Under the pieces are notes generated by a model. That model ran no database searches. It had not been told where the DNA came from and was given only the letters and a program-made list of their open reading frames with translations. A stretch of DNA of 64,000 bases from NCBI RefSeq assembly GCF_013127955.1, contig NZ_CP053435.1:4030001-4094000 (forward strand), given 5' to 3'. This DNA comes from Spirosoma taeanense (lineage in GTDB: Bacteria; Bacteroidota; Bacteroidia; Cytophagales; Spirosomataceae). Both the position numbers and the translations under genes were made by a program. Shown here piece after piece: positions 16,827-24,770 of the stretch (position 1 is the first letter of the stretch; every line of letters starts with the position of its first letter).

Positions 16827-17360
16827 TTAGCTGTTGTGCTTCATAACCGGCACCGACACCGTCATATTATCCCAGGCAATAGTAATGCTGTTGTTTGAAG
16901 GCGTAATCGTCAGTTTTTCGATGGGAGTCTTGTTCATCGAAACCGGTACTTTCACCATAGCGACATCCGTGCCTTTGGTTTTTTCATAATCATAGGCTCC
17001 CCACTGGCCTAACGTACCGTTCAGGATTACGCTCCATTCTTTCTCACCGGGAATGGTGAACAGCGTGTAGGTTCCAGCCTTAACCATCTTACCGCCGAAC
17101 ATAACGTCGTTTTTGAACGTCACTTCGGTAGCGTTGTTAGCGCCCGTCCGCCACACCTTTCCGTATTTTTCCAGACTGTTCGAGCCTTCTGCCCCAAAAA
17201 TTACCCTTCCTTTTTTGGAAGGCTGTCCATAGACGACCGTAATGCTTCTATCTGGGCTTTCGGCCGTTATTTTCGGACTCATCGGTGGCTTCTTGTCCTG
17301 TGCTTGTACCAGCGATACCATGGCAAACAGGAGGGTAAATACTGCAATCAGGTTTTTCAT
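16827..17360 (-). CDS. DUF2911 family secreted protein
   Basis: A 177-residue exported protein: signal peptide to about residue 20 (VSLVQAQ), then the DUF2911 domain. Hallmarks are ITVVYGQPSKKGRVIFG near residue 40, WRTGANNATEVTF near 71 and AGTYTLFTIPGEKEWSVILN near 96, followed by WGAYDY. The family is common in Bacteroidota envelopes and has no established function; the fold is predicted beta-rich. It is monocistronic with a clear terminator and is divergent from the acyl-CoA dehydrogenase gene. Confidence 0.9.
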   Translation of the reverse strand: MKNLIAVFTLLFAMVSLVQAQDKKPPMSPKITAESPDRSITVVYGQPSKKGRVIFGAEGSNSLEKYGKVWRTGANNATEVTFKNDVMFGGKMVKAGTYTLFTIPGEKEWSVILNGTLGQWGAYDYEKTKGTDVAMVKVPVSMNKTPIEKLTITPSNNSITIAWDNMTVSVPVMKHNS

Positions 17361-17513
17361 GTCTAAAAAATTAAATGGTTTGATTACACGTCATATACGT
17401 CGCAAAGTAAACGATAGTTTCATGAGAGTAATATAAACATTGACGTAAAAAGCTGGTATTTTTACATCTCTCCTGGCATGTTTGCGTGCCATTTTTCACT
17501 CCAATCGTCCCCT

Positions 17514-19319
17514 ATGGCTGCGACTTATTTAAGCAAACGAAATCTGCATTTCCTAGTACACGAAGTATTCAAAGCCGAGGAGCTGGCTCAATATGACTAC
17601 TTCAGTGCCCACGATCGTGAAACGTTCAACCTGGTGCTTGATTCGGCGATTTATATTGCCGATACCGTTATGCATCCATACCTGAAGGAGGTTGACCGAA
17701 ACCAGCCCGAGTTAAAAAACGGGCAGGTGACGGTGCACCCTAAAGTAAAAGAGTTCCTGCGGGCCATGGGCGAGGCCGGACTGATTGGTGCGGGATTTTC
17801 CTTCGAGCAGGGCGGTCAGCAGCTTCCCCAAATGATCAGTTCGCTGGTTGGCTTCATTCTGATGGCGGCTAATAACGGCATGATGTACACCGGGCTGACC
17901 TCGGGAGCCGCGCATCTGATTACGTCCTTCGGCTCGCCGGAACTCAGCGAATTTTACGTGCCGCCGATGATGGCCGGAGTCTGGCAGGGTACGATGGCCC
18001 TTACCGAACCACAGGCCGGTTCGTCGCTCTCCGACGTAACGACATCGGCCACGCCCCAGCCCGATGGCAGCTACAAAATCAAAGGTCAGAAAGTGTTCAT
18101 CTCGGCGGGTGATCACGACGCCGTTGAGAACATTGTGCATCTGATGCTGGCCCGCATCGATGGCGCGCCTAAAGGCACCAAAGGCATTTCCCTGTTCGTC
18201 GTACCCAAGTACCGGCCCGACGGGAACGGCGGTTTTGTCGACAACGACGTTACGTCGACGGGTGTGTACCATAAGATGGGTCAGAAAGGTGTACCGGCCA
18301 TGCACCTGACCATGGGCTCGAATGACAATACCGTCGGTTACCTTGTTGGCGAACCGCACCAGGGCTTACGGTATATGTTCCAGATGATGAACGAGGCCCG
18401 TATTGGCGTGGGCATGACCGCAGCCGCCATTGCGACAGCGGCTTATTACGCAGCCCTGCAATACGCCAAAGAGCGTCCGCAGAGCCGACGTCTTAACGAA
18501 AAAAATCTGCTGGATGCGCCCCAGACGCCGATCATCAACCACCCCGACGTACGCCGGATGCTGTTGTTTCAGAAAGCCGTTACGGAGGGCTCTCTGTCTC
18601 TCCTGCTTGAAGCGGCCCGGCTTTATGATATCAGCCGCGTAGCGGAAGGCGAAGAAAAAGAAAATGCGTTTCTGATACTGGATCTGCTGATGCCGGTCGC
18701 TAAATCGTTTCCTTCTGAGATGGGCGTACAATCGGTCAGTCAGAGTCTGCAGACGTTTGGCGGCTACGGATTCACGGAGGATTTCCCGGTCGAGCAGCTT
18801 TACCGCGACATCCGCATTACGCCCATCTATGAAGGGACAACCGGCATTCAGGCGCAGGACCTGCTGGGCCGGAAGATGACCATGCAGGGCGGAAAAGCGC
18901 CAAAACTGCTCTTTGCCGAAATTGGCAAAACCATTGCCGAAGCGAGCCGATTCGACGACCTGAAACCCTATGCCGACCAACTGACGGCTGAACTCAAGCG
19001 CACCCAAGACGTTATCGCCAGCCTGATGCCGCACGCGCTGAAAGGTGATACTGAGCGCTATCTCGCCGACGCTACGCTGTTTTTAGAATTGTTCGGGATT
19101 GTAGTTGTGGCATGGCAATGGTTAAAGCAGGCCGATGTTGCCAGACAGGCGCTGCTGACCCAAAATCCGCAGGGCGATGATCTGGCGTTTTACGAAGGAA
19201 AAATCCATACGATGAAGTTTTTCTTCCACTACGAAGTGCCTAAAACGCTGGGACTGGCGCAGCGCCTTACCGATACGGAGGTCCTAACGATTGTCTCGGA
19301 AAAGGAACTGGCACTTTAA
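17514..19319 (+). CDS. Acyl-CoA dehydrogenase with C-terminal extension
   Basis: FAD-dependent oxidation of acyl-CoA to enoyl-CoA in fatty-acid breakdown. The 601-residue protein has the family signature ALTEPQAGSSLSDV near residue 162, GQKVFISAGDHD near 195, and the catalytic region YRDIRITPIYEGTTGIQAQD near 430. A helical C-terminal domain (about 460-600) makes it longer than the 380-residue short enzymes and like the AidB/long-chain group. ATG at 17514 is used because the in-frame start at 17478 adds an unconserved extension. No electron-transfer flavoprotein or thiolase gene is nearby. Confidence 0.92.
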   Translation: MAATYLSKRNLHFLVHEVFKAEELAQYDYFSAHDRETFNLVLDSAIYIADTVMHPYLKEVDRNQPELKNGQVTVHPKVKEFLRAMGEAGLIGAGFSFEQGGQQLPQMISSLVGFILMAANNGMMYTGLTSGAAHLITSFGSPELSEFYVPPMMAGVWQGTMALTEPQAGSSLSDVTTSATPQPDGSYKIKGQKVFISAGDHDAVENIVHLMLARIDGAPKGTKGISLFVVPKYRPDGNGGFVDNDVTSTGVYHKMGQKGVPAMHLTMGSNDNTVGYLVGEPHQGLRYMFQMMNEARIGVGMTAAAIATAAYYAALQYAKERPQSRRLNEKNLLDAPQTPIINHPDVRRMLLFQKAVTEGSLSLLLEAARLYDISRVAEGEEKENAFLILDLLMPVAKSFPSEMGVQSVSQSLQTFGGYGFTEDFPVEQLYRDIRITPIYEGTTGIQAQDLLGRKMTMQGGKAPKLLFAEIGKTIAEASRFDDLKPYADQLTAELKRTQDVIASLMPHALKGDTERYLADATLFLELFGIVVVAWQWLKQADVARQALLTQNPQGDDLAFYEGKIHTMKFFFHYEVPKTLGLAQRLTDTEVLTIVSEKELAL

Positions 19320-19360
19320 CCGAAGGGCTTCCTGATACCTTCAGGGAAGCCCTTCGGTTA
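19317..19360 (+). terminator. Hairpin over the acyl-CoA dehydrogenase stop codon
   Basis: Perfect 16-bp inverted repeat, arms 19317-19332 and 19345-19360, with the stop codon TAA forming the base of the left arm. No T-run follows. The rest of the gap to 19559 holds only the promoter of the next gene. Confidence 0.6.
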
Positions 19361-19526
19361 GCCTGAATCTGCATAAGCAAAACCAGACGTTGAATCAGGG
19401 AAATAACGGGATGAGGGTTCATATCGCTCACTGAACAAAGGCAAATTCAGTAGTCAGCGCAAGGGCAAACCGATGATTTTTAGGGTTTATCAACTGAATC
19501 ATTCTTAAAAGCAGCCGGGAAACCCT

Positions 19527-19534
19527 TACCTTTG
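19527..19534 (+). promoter_or_regulatory. -7 promoter box (TACCTTTG) for the YheT-like hydrolase
   Basis: Exact TAnnTTTG match, 25 bases before the ATG at 19560. No TTG is present 17-23 bases upstream. Confidence 0.45.
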
Positions 19535-19559
19535 AGGCTTCAATCACCCGCGTCCCGCA

Positions 19560-20588
19560 ATGCCGCTGATTGCTCCATCCAGTTACCAGCCGCCTGCCCG
19601 TTTATGGAACGGCCACCTGCAAACCATCATTCCCTCGCTGTTTCGCAAGGTTGCGGTTCCTTACGTCCGCGAACGCATCGATACACCGGATGATGATTTT
19701 CTGGACCTGGACTGGGCATACGGACACCAGATGCCGGATTCAGAATCTGGTTCAAAAACGCTGGCCATTCTGACCCACGGCCTAGAAGGCAGCTCAACGA
19801 GCCCGTATCTGGTTGGCATGGCGAAACATCTGGTTCAGAACGGACTGGATTGCCTGGCCTGGCATTATCGTTCGTGTAGTGGCGAACTGAACCGACAGCA
19901 GCGGTTTTACCATATCGGCGAAACGGGTGATCTGCACTTCGTCATCAACTATGCCCTCTCAAAAGGGTATCAGCACTTATATCTGCTAGGTTTCAGCGCG
20001 GGCGGCAGCGTTACGCTGAAATACCTCGGCGAACAGGGCGAACACACCAACCCGGCCATCCGGAAAGCCGTTGTTTTTTCCGTTCCCCTTGATCTGATGG
20101 GGTCGGCCCGGCGGCTCGAACAGTGGGACAGCCTAGTGTATAACTATCGGTTTAACCGGACGCTTAAACGGAAGGTTCTGCAAAAGGCGGAGGTAATGCC
20201 GGGCGTTTTTCCGACCGCACAGGTCCGGAAAGCCCGCAGCGTTCGGGAGTTTGACAATCTGTTTACGGCCCCCATGAACGGCTTCCGCGACGTAACGGAT
20301 TACTATACTCGCAGTAGTTCCCTGCAGTTTATTCCGAAAATCACCGTGCCGACGCTGATTGTGAACGCCAGGAATGACCCCTTTTTATCGCCCGAATGTT
20401 TTCCAACCGATCTGGCGCGGGAACTCCCGAACGTCTGGATGGAGTTTCCGGAGCAGGGGGGACATTGTGGCTTCCCACCGAAAGAAGGTACGATAAACAG
20501 CACATACTGGTCAGAAGAACGCGCAGCAGTGTTTCTGACCAGCCCAACGTTATCCCCGGACAGGCGTCCGGGGCAATTGATTAACTAA
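19560..20588 (+). CDS. YheT-type alpha/beta hydrolase
   Basis: A 342-residue cytosolic alpha/beta hydrolase of the YheT/ABHD1-3 group. NGHLQTIIPSLFRK near residue 18 is the family opening. LTHGLEGSSTSPY near 73 gives the oxyanion segment, LLGFSAGGSVTLKYLGE near 142 the nucleophile serine elbow, NARNDPF near 267 the acid, and GGHCGF near 300 the catalytic histidine. Natural substrates are unknown; esters or lipids are likely. The last 12 codons lie inside the palindromic element at 20554-20623, so its C-terminal tail probably arose from the repeat. Confidence 0.9.
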   Translation: MPLIAPSSYQPPARLWNGHLQTIIPSLFRKVAVPYVRERIDTPDDDFLDLDWAYGHQMPDSESGSKTLAILTHGLEGSSTSPYLVGMAKHLVQNGLDCLAWHYRSCSGELNRQQRFYHIGETGDLHFVINYALSKGYQHLYLLGFSAGGSVTLKYLGEQGEHTNPAIRKAVVFSVPLDLMGSARRLEQWDSLVYNYRFNRTLKRKVLQKAEVMPGVFPTAQVRKARSVREFDNLFTAPMNGFRDVTDYYTRSSSLQFIPKITVPTLIVNARNDPFLSPECFPTDLARELPNVWMEFPEQGGHCGFPPKEGTINSTYWSEERAAVFLTSPTLSPDRRPGQLIN

Positions 20589-20623
20589 GTAAACTATCAA
20601 TTGCTCCGGACATGGCTCCGGGG
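20554..20623. repeat. REPIN-like double palindrome between yheT-like gene and serA
   Basis: Two 28-base arms (20554-20581 and 20596-20623) are inverted copies matching at 22 of 28 positions, separated by 14 bases. The left arm is itself a hairpin (CCCCGGAC/GTCCGGGG, loop AGGC); the right arm is a weaker one (CCGGA/TCCGG). Both inner ends carry CAATTGAT. Inverted paired palindromes are the layout of REP/REPIN elements. The left arm supplies the end of the upstream gene; the element stops 8 bases before the serA start. A similar core recurs at 38344-38366. Confidence 0.6.
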
Positions 20624-20631
20624 TCCTGAAT

Positions 20632-22536
20632 ATGCTCACCAAAGCGCCCGAACAGACTTACTACATCATTGATTTCGACAGCACCTTCACAAAGGTAGAA
20701 GCCCTCGACGTGCTGGGCGAAATCTCGCTCGTGGGTCGCCCCGACCGCGACGATGTCCTGAATCAGATCAAAGTCATAACCGACCGTGGTATGTCGGGCG
20801 AGATTTCGTTTACGGAATCGCTCGACCTGCGGCTGAACTTACTGAAGGCGCATCGCGATCAGCTGCCCGCGCTCATCGAAACATTGATGGGTAAAATCTC
20901 CGACTCGTTTCAGCGGAACAAGCAGTTTCTGACGGAAAACGCCGAACAGATTTACGTTGTCTCGAATGGTTTCCGGGAGTTTATCGTGCCGATTGTTACC
21001 TCGCTGGGAGTGCGGGCCGAGAACGTATTTGCCAATACGTTCGTGTTCGATGAAACGGGAAGCATTATCGGGTTCGACCGCGGGAATCCTCTTTCGGCCA
21101 ATGGCGGCAAATCGCAGGTTATTCGCAATCTGAACCTCGACGGTGAGGTTTATGTGATCGGCGACGGTTACACGGATTACGAAATTAAAGCGTCGGGGCT
21201 GGCGAATCGCTTTTACGCGTTTACGGAGAACGTGATGCGCCCCCGCGTCGTTGAAAAAGCCGACCATGTAGCGCCCTCGCTTGATGAGTTTCTGTACCAT
21301 AACAACCTGAGCCGCAGCCAGTCGTACCCAAAAAGCCGGATCAAGGTGCTACTTCTGGAGAATGTTCATCCGGCTGCCATACAGCTTTTTGAGCAGGAAG
21401 GCTTCAACGTTGAAATCCGGAAAGGCGCCCTCGACGAGGATGAACTGATCGAAGCTATTCGGGACGTATCGATTCTGGGTATCCGGTCGAAAACCATGGT
21501 GACGCGCCGGGTGCTGGAGCAGGCCAACAAATTGATGGCTATCGGCGCCTTCTGCATCGGCACCAACCAGATTGATCTGGAAGCCTGCACTGAAAAAGGC
21601 ATCGCGGCTTTTAACGCACCCTACAGCAACACCCGCTCGGTGGTTGAACTGGCCATTGGCGAAATTATCATGCTGATTCGCAACATTGTGCCGAAGAGTA
21701 ATTCGATGCACAAGGGCGTCTGGGATAAATCGGCCAAGAACAGCTTTGAGGTTCGCGGCAAGAAACTCGGACTGGTCGGTTACGGGAATATTGGCACGCA
21801 GCTTTCGGTCGTGGCCGAGGCTCTCGGTATGGAAGTGTATTTCTATGACATCGTCGATAAGCTTGCGCTCGGCAACGCCCGCAAATGCAAATCACTCGAT
21901 GAACTGCTGGCCGTTTCAGATATTATCAGCCTGCATACCGATGGACGTAAGGATAACAGGAACCTGATCAGTTACCGAGAATTTGCGCTGATGAAAAACG
22001 GTGCCATCTTCCTGAACCTTTCACGCGGTCATATTGTGGACATTCCGGCGCTGGTGGATGCGCTGGAACGCAGCAAGGTGGCCGGAGCGGGCATTGACGT
22101 ATTTCCGCAGGAGCCGAAAACCAATAACGAAGAATTCATTAACGCACTTCGGGGTATGCCCAACGTAATCCTGACACCGCATATTGGTGGCAGTACGGAG
22201 GAAGCTCAGGAGAACATCGGCAACTTCGTACCGGGCAAACTGCTCGAATACATTAACAACGGCAGCACCTACGGCAGCGTTAACTTCCCCGAGCTGCAGC
22301 TGCCGCTGCTGAAAGGCGCTCACCGGTTGCTGCACATCCACGCGAACGTACCGGGTATTCTGGCCCAGATGAACAGTATTTTTGCAAAATACCACATCAA
22401 CATCCACGGCCAGTATCTAAAGACCAATGAGCAGATTGGGTACGTAATTACCGATGTGGACAAAGAATACGCCGAAGCGGTCGTAGAAGAATTGAAAGGC
22501 ATCGACCACACGATTAAGTTCAGACTGTTATATTAA
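20632..22536 (+). CDS. serA: Phosphoserine phosphatase-like/phosphoglycerate dehydrogenase fusion
   Basis: A 634-residue fusion covering the first and third steps of serine synthesis. Residues 1-225 form a HAD phosphatase like SerB: DFDST at 14-18 (nucleophile Asp14, Asp16), VSNGFREF near 110, and GDGYTDYEI near 178. Residues 233-550 are D-3-phosphoglycerate dehydrogenase: LVGYGNIGTQ near 380 binds NAD, and PHIGGSTEEA near 515 carries the catalytic histidine. Residues 555-634 are an ACT domain, the usual serine-feedback site. SerC follows 91 bases downstream. The start is set by the short gap to the REPIN-like element. The phosphatase motifs look intact, so the domain is probably active. Confidence 0.92.
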   Translation: MLTKAPEQTYYIIDFDSTFTKVEALDVLGEISLVGRPDRDDVLNQIKVITDRGMSGEISFTESLDLRLNLLKAHRDQLPALIETLMGKISDSFQRNKQFLTENAEQIYVVSNGFREFIVPIVTSLGVRAENVFANTFVFDETGSIIGFDRGNPLSANGGKSQVIRNLNLDGEVYVIGDGYTDYEIKASGLANRFYAFTENVMRPRVVEKADHVAPSLDEFLYHNNLSRSQSYPKSRIKVLLLENVHPAAIQLFEQEGFNVEIRKGALDEDELIEAIRDVSILGIRSKTMVTRRVLEQANKLMAIGAFCIGTNQIDLEACTEKGIAAFNAPYSNTRSVVELAIGEIIMLIRNIVPKSNSMHKGVWDKSAKNSFEVRGKKLGLVGYGNIGTQLSVVAEALGMEVYFYDIVDKLALGNARKCKSLDELLAVSDIISLHTDGRKDNRNLISYREFALMKNGAIFLNLSRGHIVDIPALVDALERSKVAGAGIDVFPQEPKTNNEEFINALRGMPNVILTPHIGGSTEEAQENIGNFVPGKLLEYINNGSTYGSVNFPELQLPLLKGAHRLLHIHANVPGILAQMNSIFAKYHINIHGQYLKTNEQIGYVITDVDKEYAEAVVEELKGIDHTIKFRLLY

Positions 22537-22542
22537 TGAGCG

Positions 22543-22613
22543 AAAGAGCGAATGAGTGACCGAGTGAATGGAGCAGCTAATTGCTCTTTCACTTATTCAC
22601 TCGTTCGCTCTTT
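22543..22613. repeat. Large imperfect hairpin of GAGYGAA units before serC, copy 3
   Basis: Left arm 22543-22576 is built from GAGCGAAT, GAGTGACC, GAGTGAAT units; right arm 22579-22613 is its imperfect inverted copy (GCTCTTTC, CACTTATTCAC, TCGTTCGCTC). Together they form a hairpin of about 30 bp. It begins 6 bases after the serA stop and ends 15 bases before the serC ATG at 22628. It may attenuate or process the serA-serC transcript. Confidence 0.6.
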
Positions 22614-22627
22614 TCTTCGTTCTCTCT

Positions 22628-23704
22628 ATGAAATACACCTACTTTACACCCGGCCCGGCCGAACTTTATCCGACAATCTACGAACATCTGCAAACGGCGA
22701 TAGACGAGCAAATCGGCTCGATTTCTCACCGCAGTCAACGGTTTCGTGACATTTATAAGTTTGCGGATGAACAGCTACGGACGTTGCTGAGTATCCCCAG
22801 CACACACGGCATTTTCTTTACCGGCTCGGCATCGGAAGTTTGGGAACGGATTCTGTTCAACTGCGTCGAACACGAAAGTTTTCACCTGGTCAACGGCTCC
22901 TTTTCCCGCAAGTTCTACGACTACGCCAACGCCCTGCACAAGTTTGCGCACTTGTTCGAGAAGCCATTCGGCGAGGGTTTCGACAGCACCGAAATCGAGG
23001 TGCCTGACTATGCCGAACTAGTAAGTCTAACGCACAATGAAACCTCCTCAGGTGTGCAGATGCGGCCAACCGAAATGCACAAGCTAAAGCGGAAATACCC
23101 GAAAAAGCTGTTCTGTGTCGATATGGTTTCATCGGCTCCCTACCCCGAGTTGGATTTCAGCCTGATTGATTCGGCGTTTTTCTCCGTGCAGAAAGCCTTC
23201 GGCATGCCCGCCGGTCTGGGCGTCTGGATTGCCAGCCAGACCTGCCTGGAAAAAGCCGAACGGTTACAGAAGTATGATTCAATGATCATTGGAGCGCACC
23301 ATACCCTGCCAACACTCTGGAAACATTACCAGACTTTTGAGACGCCCGCGACCCCGAACGTTCTGTTTATCTATCTGCTGGGGAAAATCGTTGAAGACTT
23401 CAACAAAATTGGTATTGATACCCTGCGTAAGCAGACCGACGAAAAAGCCCGAATGCTTTATAAATTTCTGGATAGTTCAGATGCCTATGAGCCCTTCGTG
23501 AAACAGGAGCGGCATCGTTCACAGACAGTTATCGTCGCCAACACCAAAGAGCCTTCGGCCACCGTCATTGCCAGAGCTAAAGAAGCCGGCATGGTGGTTG
23601 GCAGTGGTTACGGTAAATTAAAAGACTCGCAGATTCGGATCGCTAACTTCCCCGCGGTATCGGCCGAACAGGTGAACGCCCTCATCGAGCAACTGAAGCG
23701 GTAA
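22628..23704 (+). CDS. serC: Phosphoserine aminotransferase-like class V aminotransferase
   Basis: A 358-residue PLP enzyme expected to convert 3-phosphohydroxypyruvate to phosphoserine. It opens YTYFTPGPAELYP, as SerC proteins do, and has the PLP lysine in FFSVQKAFGMPAGLG near residue 193. TGSASEVWERIL near 65 gives the cofactor phosphate loop, and GAHHTLPT lies near 226. It directly follows the SerB-SerA fusion, completing the pathway in two genes. The ATG at 22628 is chosen. An upstream in-frame ATG at 22568 lies within the hairpin repeat and would encode 20 repeat-derived residues. Confidence 0.88.
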   Translation: MKYTYFTPGPAELYPTIYEHLQTAIDEQIGSISHRSQRFRDIYKFADEQLRTLLSIPSTHGIFFTGSASEVWERILFNCVEHESFHLVNGSFSRKFYDYANALHKFAHLFEKPFGEGFDSTEIEVPDYAELVSLTHNETSSGVQMRPTEMHKLKRKYPKKLFCVDMVSSAPYPELDFSLIDSAFFSVQKAFGMPAGLGVWIASQTCLEKAERLQKYDSMIIGAHHTLPTLWKHYQTFETPATPNVLFIYLLGKIVEDFNKIGIDTLRKQTDEKARMLYKFLDSSDAYEPFVKQERHRSQTVIVANTKEPSATVIARAKEAGMVVGSGYGKLKDSQIRIANFPAVSAEQVNALIEQLKR

Positions 23705-23731
23705 CGTACAACCCCATCGTTAGTTTCCGAC

Positions 23732-23767
23732 AACGCCTTTCTGCCCCGCCAGGAAGGCGTTTTTTGA
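23732..23767 (+). terminator. Terminator after serC
   Basis: Stem AACGCCTT/AAGGCGTT (23732-23739 and 23754-23761) followed by a T-run, 28 bases after the serC stop. Confidence 0.85.
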
Positions 23768-23822
23768 TTGGGTTTCACCTGGAAACCGGCCTGGTTACGG
23801 TATAACCTTATCAACCAGTTTA

Positions 23823-23865
23823 GAGTTAATAGAGTAGTGAATCTATAGACAGAATCTATTAACTC
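23823..23865 (+). promoter_or_regulatory. 11-bp inverted repeat just before a start codon
   Basis: Perfect arms GAGTTAATAGA (23823-23833) and TCTATTAACTC (23855-23865), 21 bases apart, with a small palindrome TCTATAGA in the loop. The right arm ends 7 bases before the ATG at 23873. It could be an operator or a leader hairpin masking the ribosome site. Confidence 0.4.
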
Positions 23866-23872
23866 AACGACG

Positions 23873-24568
23873 ATGAAAACTTTACTGAAAACATTGGCTC
23901 TGCTCTCTTGTCTATCCCTGGCGGGGTATGGACAGAACGGGCCGGATTCAACCCGAAGTAATCGACCGCTACTTGACGAAGACACTAAACAGGAAGCGCG
24001 CCAGAAAGCAGCTCAGGTAGAAGAGCGACTGGATGACGAACTGGAGCGCTCGCGCAACTACCAGCAGACCCATCAGCTAAGCTGGTTTCAGCCGGGCACT
24101 ATTTTCGCCGGGGCCGGAATTGGCTTAGGGGCCGCCAACGGCCAGGCCTACACCGCTATCAATACGCGCGTTGGCTACTTTTTTCAGCCCGGATTTGCGG
24201 GTGGACTTCGTTATGATTTCGACCGACTGGTTGGCAATAAATACCATTCCCGTCAAGTCGGTATCTTTGCCCGGTACTACCCTTTCCGCACCCGAATCAG
24301 CAGCTTTTTAGGCGCGAGCCTAAACTCAGGCCGGGAATTTTCGTCAACGATTCCGGCGGATACAAAGTCGCGTTATACGAGTGTTGGTCTTGAAATTGGT
24401 CTAATGGCCTGGATTCTTCGCCGGTTAGGTGCTGAAATAACGTACGAAGGCAATTTTTATAACAAGATTGACCCAACCGCCAGCCGTGGCAAAGGCGGCC
24501 GGCTCAAGTTTGGTGTCAACTACTACTTCGGCTCCGTCGGAAGCCGGGGACTGCGGGTCGATCAGTAA
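23873..24568 (+). CDS. Putative outer-membrane barrel protein with coiled N-terminus
   Basis: A 231-residue exported protein: signal peptide to about residue 20 (LAGYGQ), then a charged helical stretch (about 34-62, EDTKQEARQKAAQVEERL). An OmpA-like small barrel follows, with strands such as GAGIGLGAANGQAYTAINTR and GGRLKFGVNYYFGS. The barrel layout fits the porin-like OMPs common in this phylum; no specific ligand or function is recognised. An 11-bp inverted repeat abuts the start and a strong terminator follows, so it is an isolated, probably regulated gene. Confidence 0.7.
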   Translation: MKTLLKTLALLSCLSLAGYGQNGPDSTRSNRPLLDEDTKQEARQKAAQVEERLDDELERSRNYQQTHQLSWFQPGTIFAGAGIGLGAANGQAYTAINTRVGYFFQPGFAGGLRYDFDRLVGNKYHSRQVGIFARYYPFRTRISSFLGASLNSGREFSSTIPADTKSRYTSVGLEIGLMAWILRRLGAEITYEGNFYNKIDPTASRGKGGRLKFGVNYYFGSVGSRGLRVDQ

Positions 24569-24586
24569 AACCGTATTAAACCGTAG

Positions 24587-24617
24587 ACGGCTACGTTTTG
24601 CGACGTAGCCGTTTTTG
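24587..24617 (+). terminator. Terminator after the barrel-protein gene
   Basis: 10-bp perfect stem (24587-24596 and 24603-24612) with a 6-base loop, followed by TTTTG. Eighteen bases past the stop. Confidence 0.85.
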
Positions 24618-24770
24618 TGTTTCAATCTGACATTTTACGCTCTAATCCGGGTCTGTTCCAGGACATGCAAAGTCCAGAAAATAATTATCAATTAACTGTT
24701 AATCAATGTCTTACACAACGATAATATCTTCAACACTGGGATTTTTAAACGCGGCTGGCGTGTTATATCT

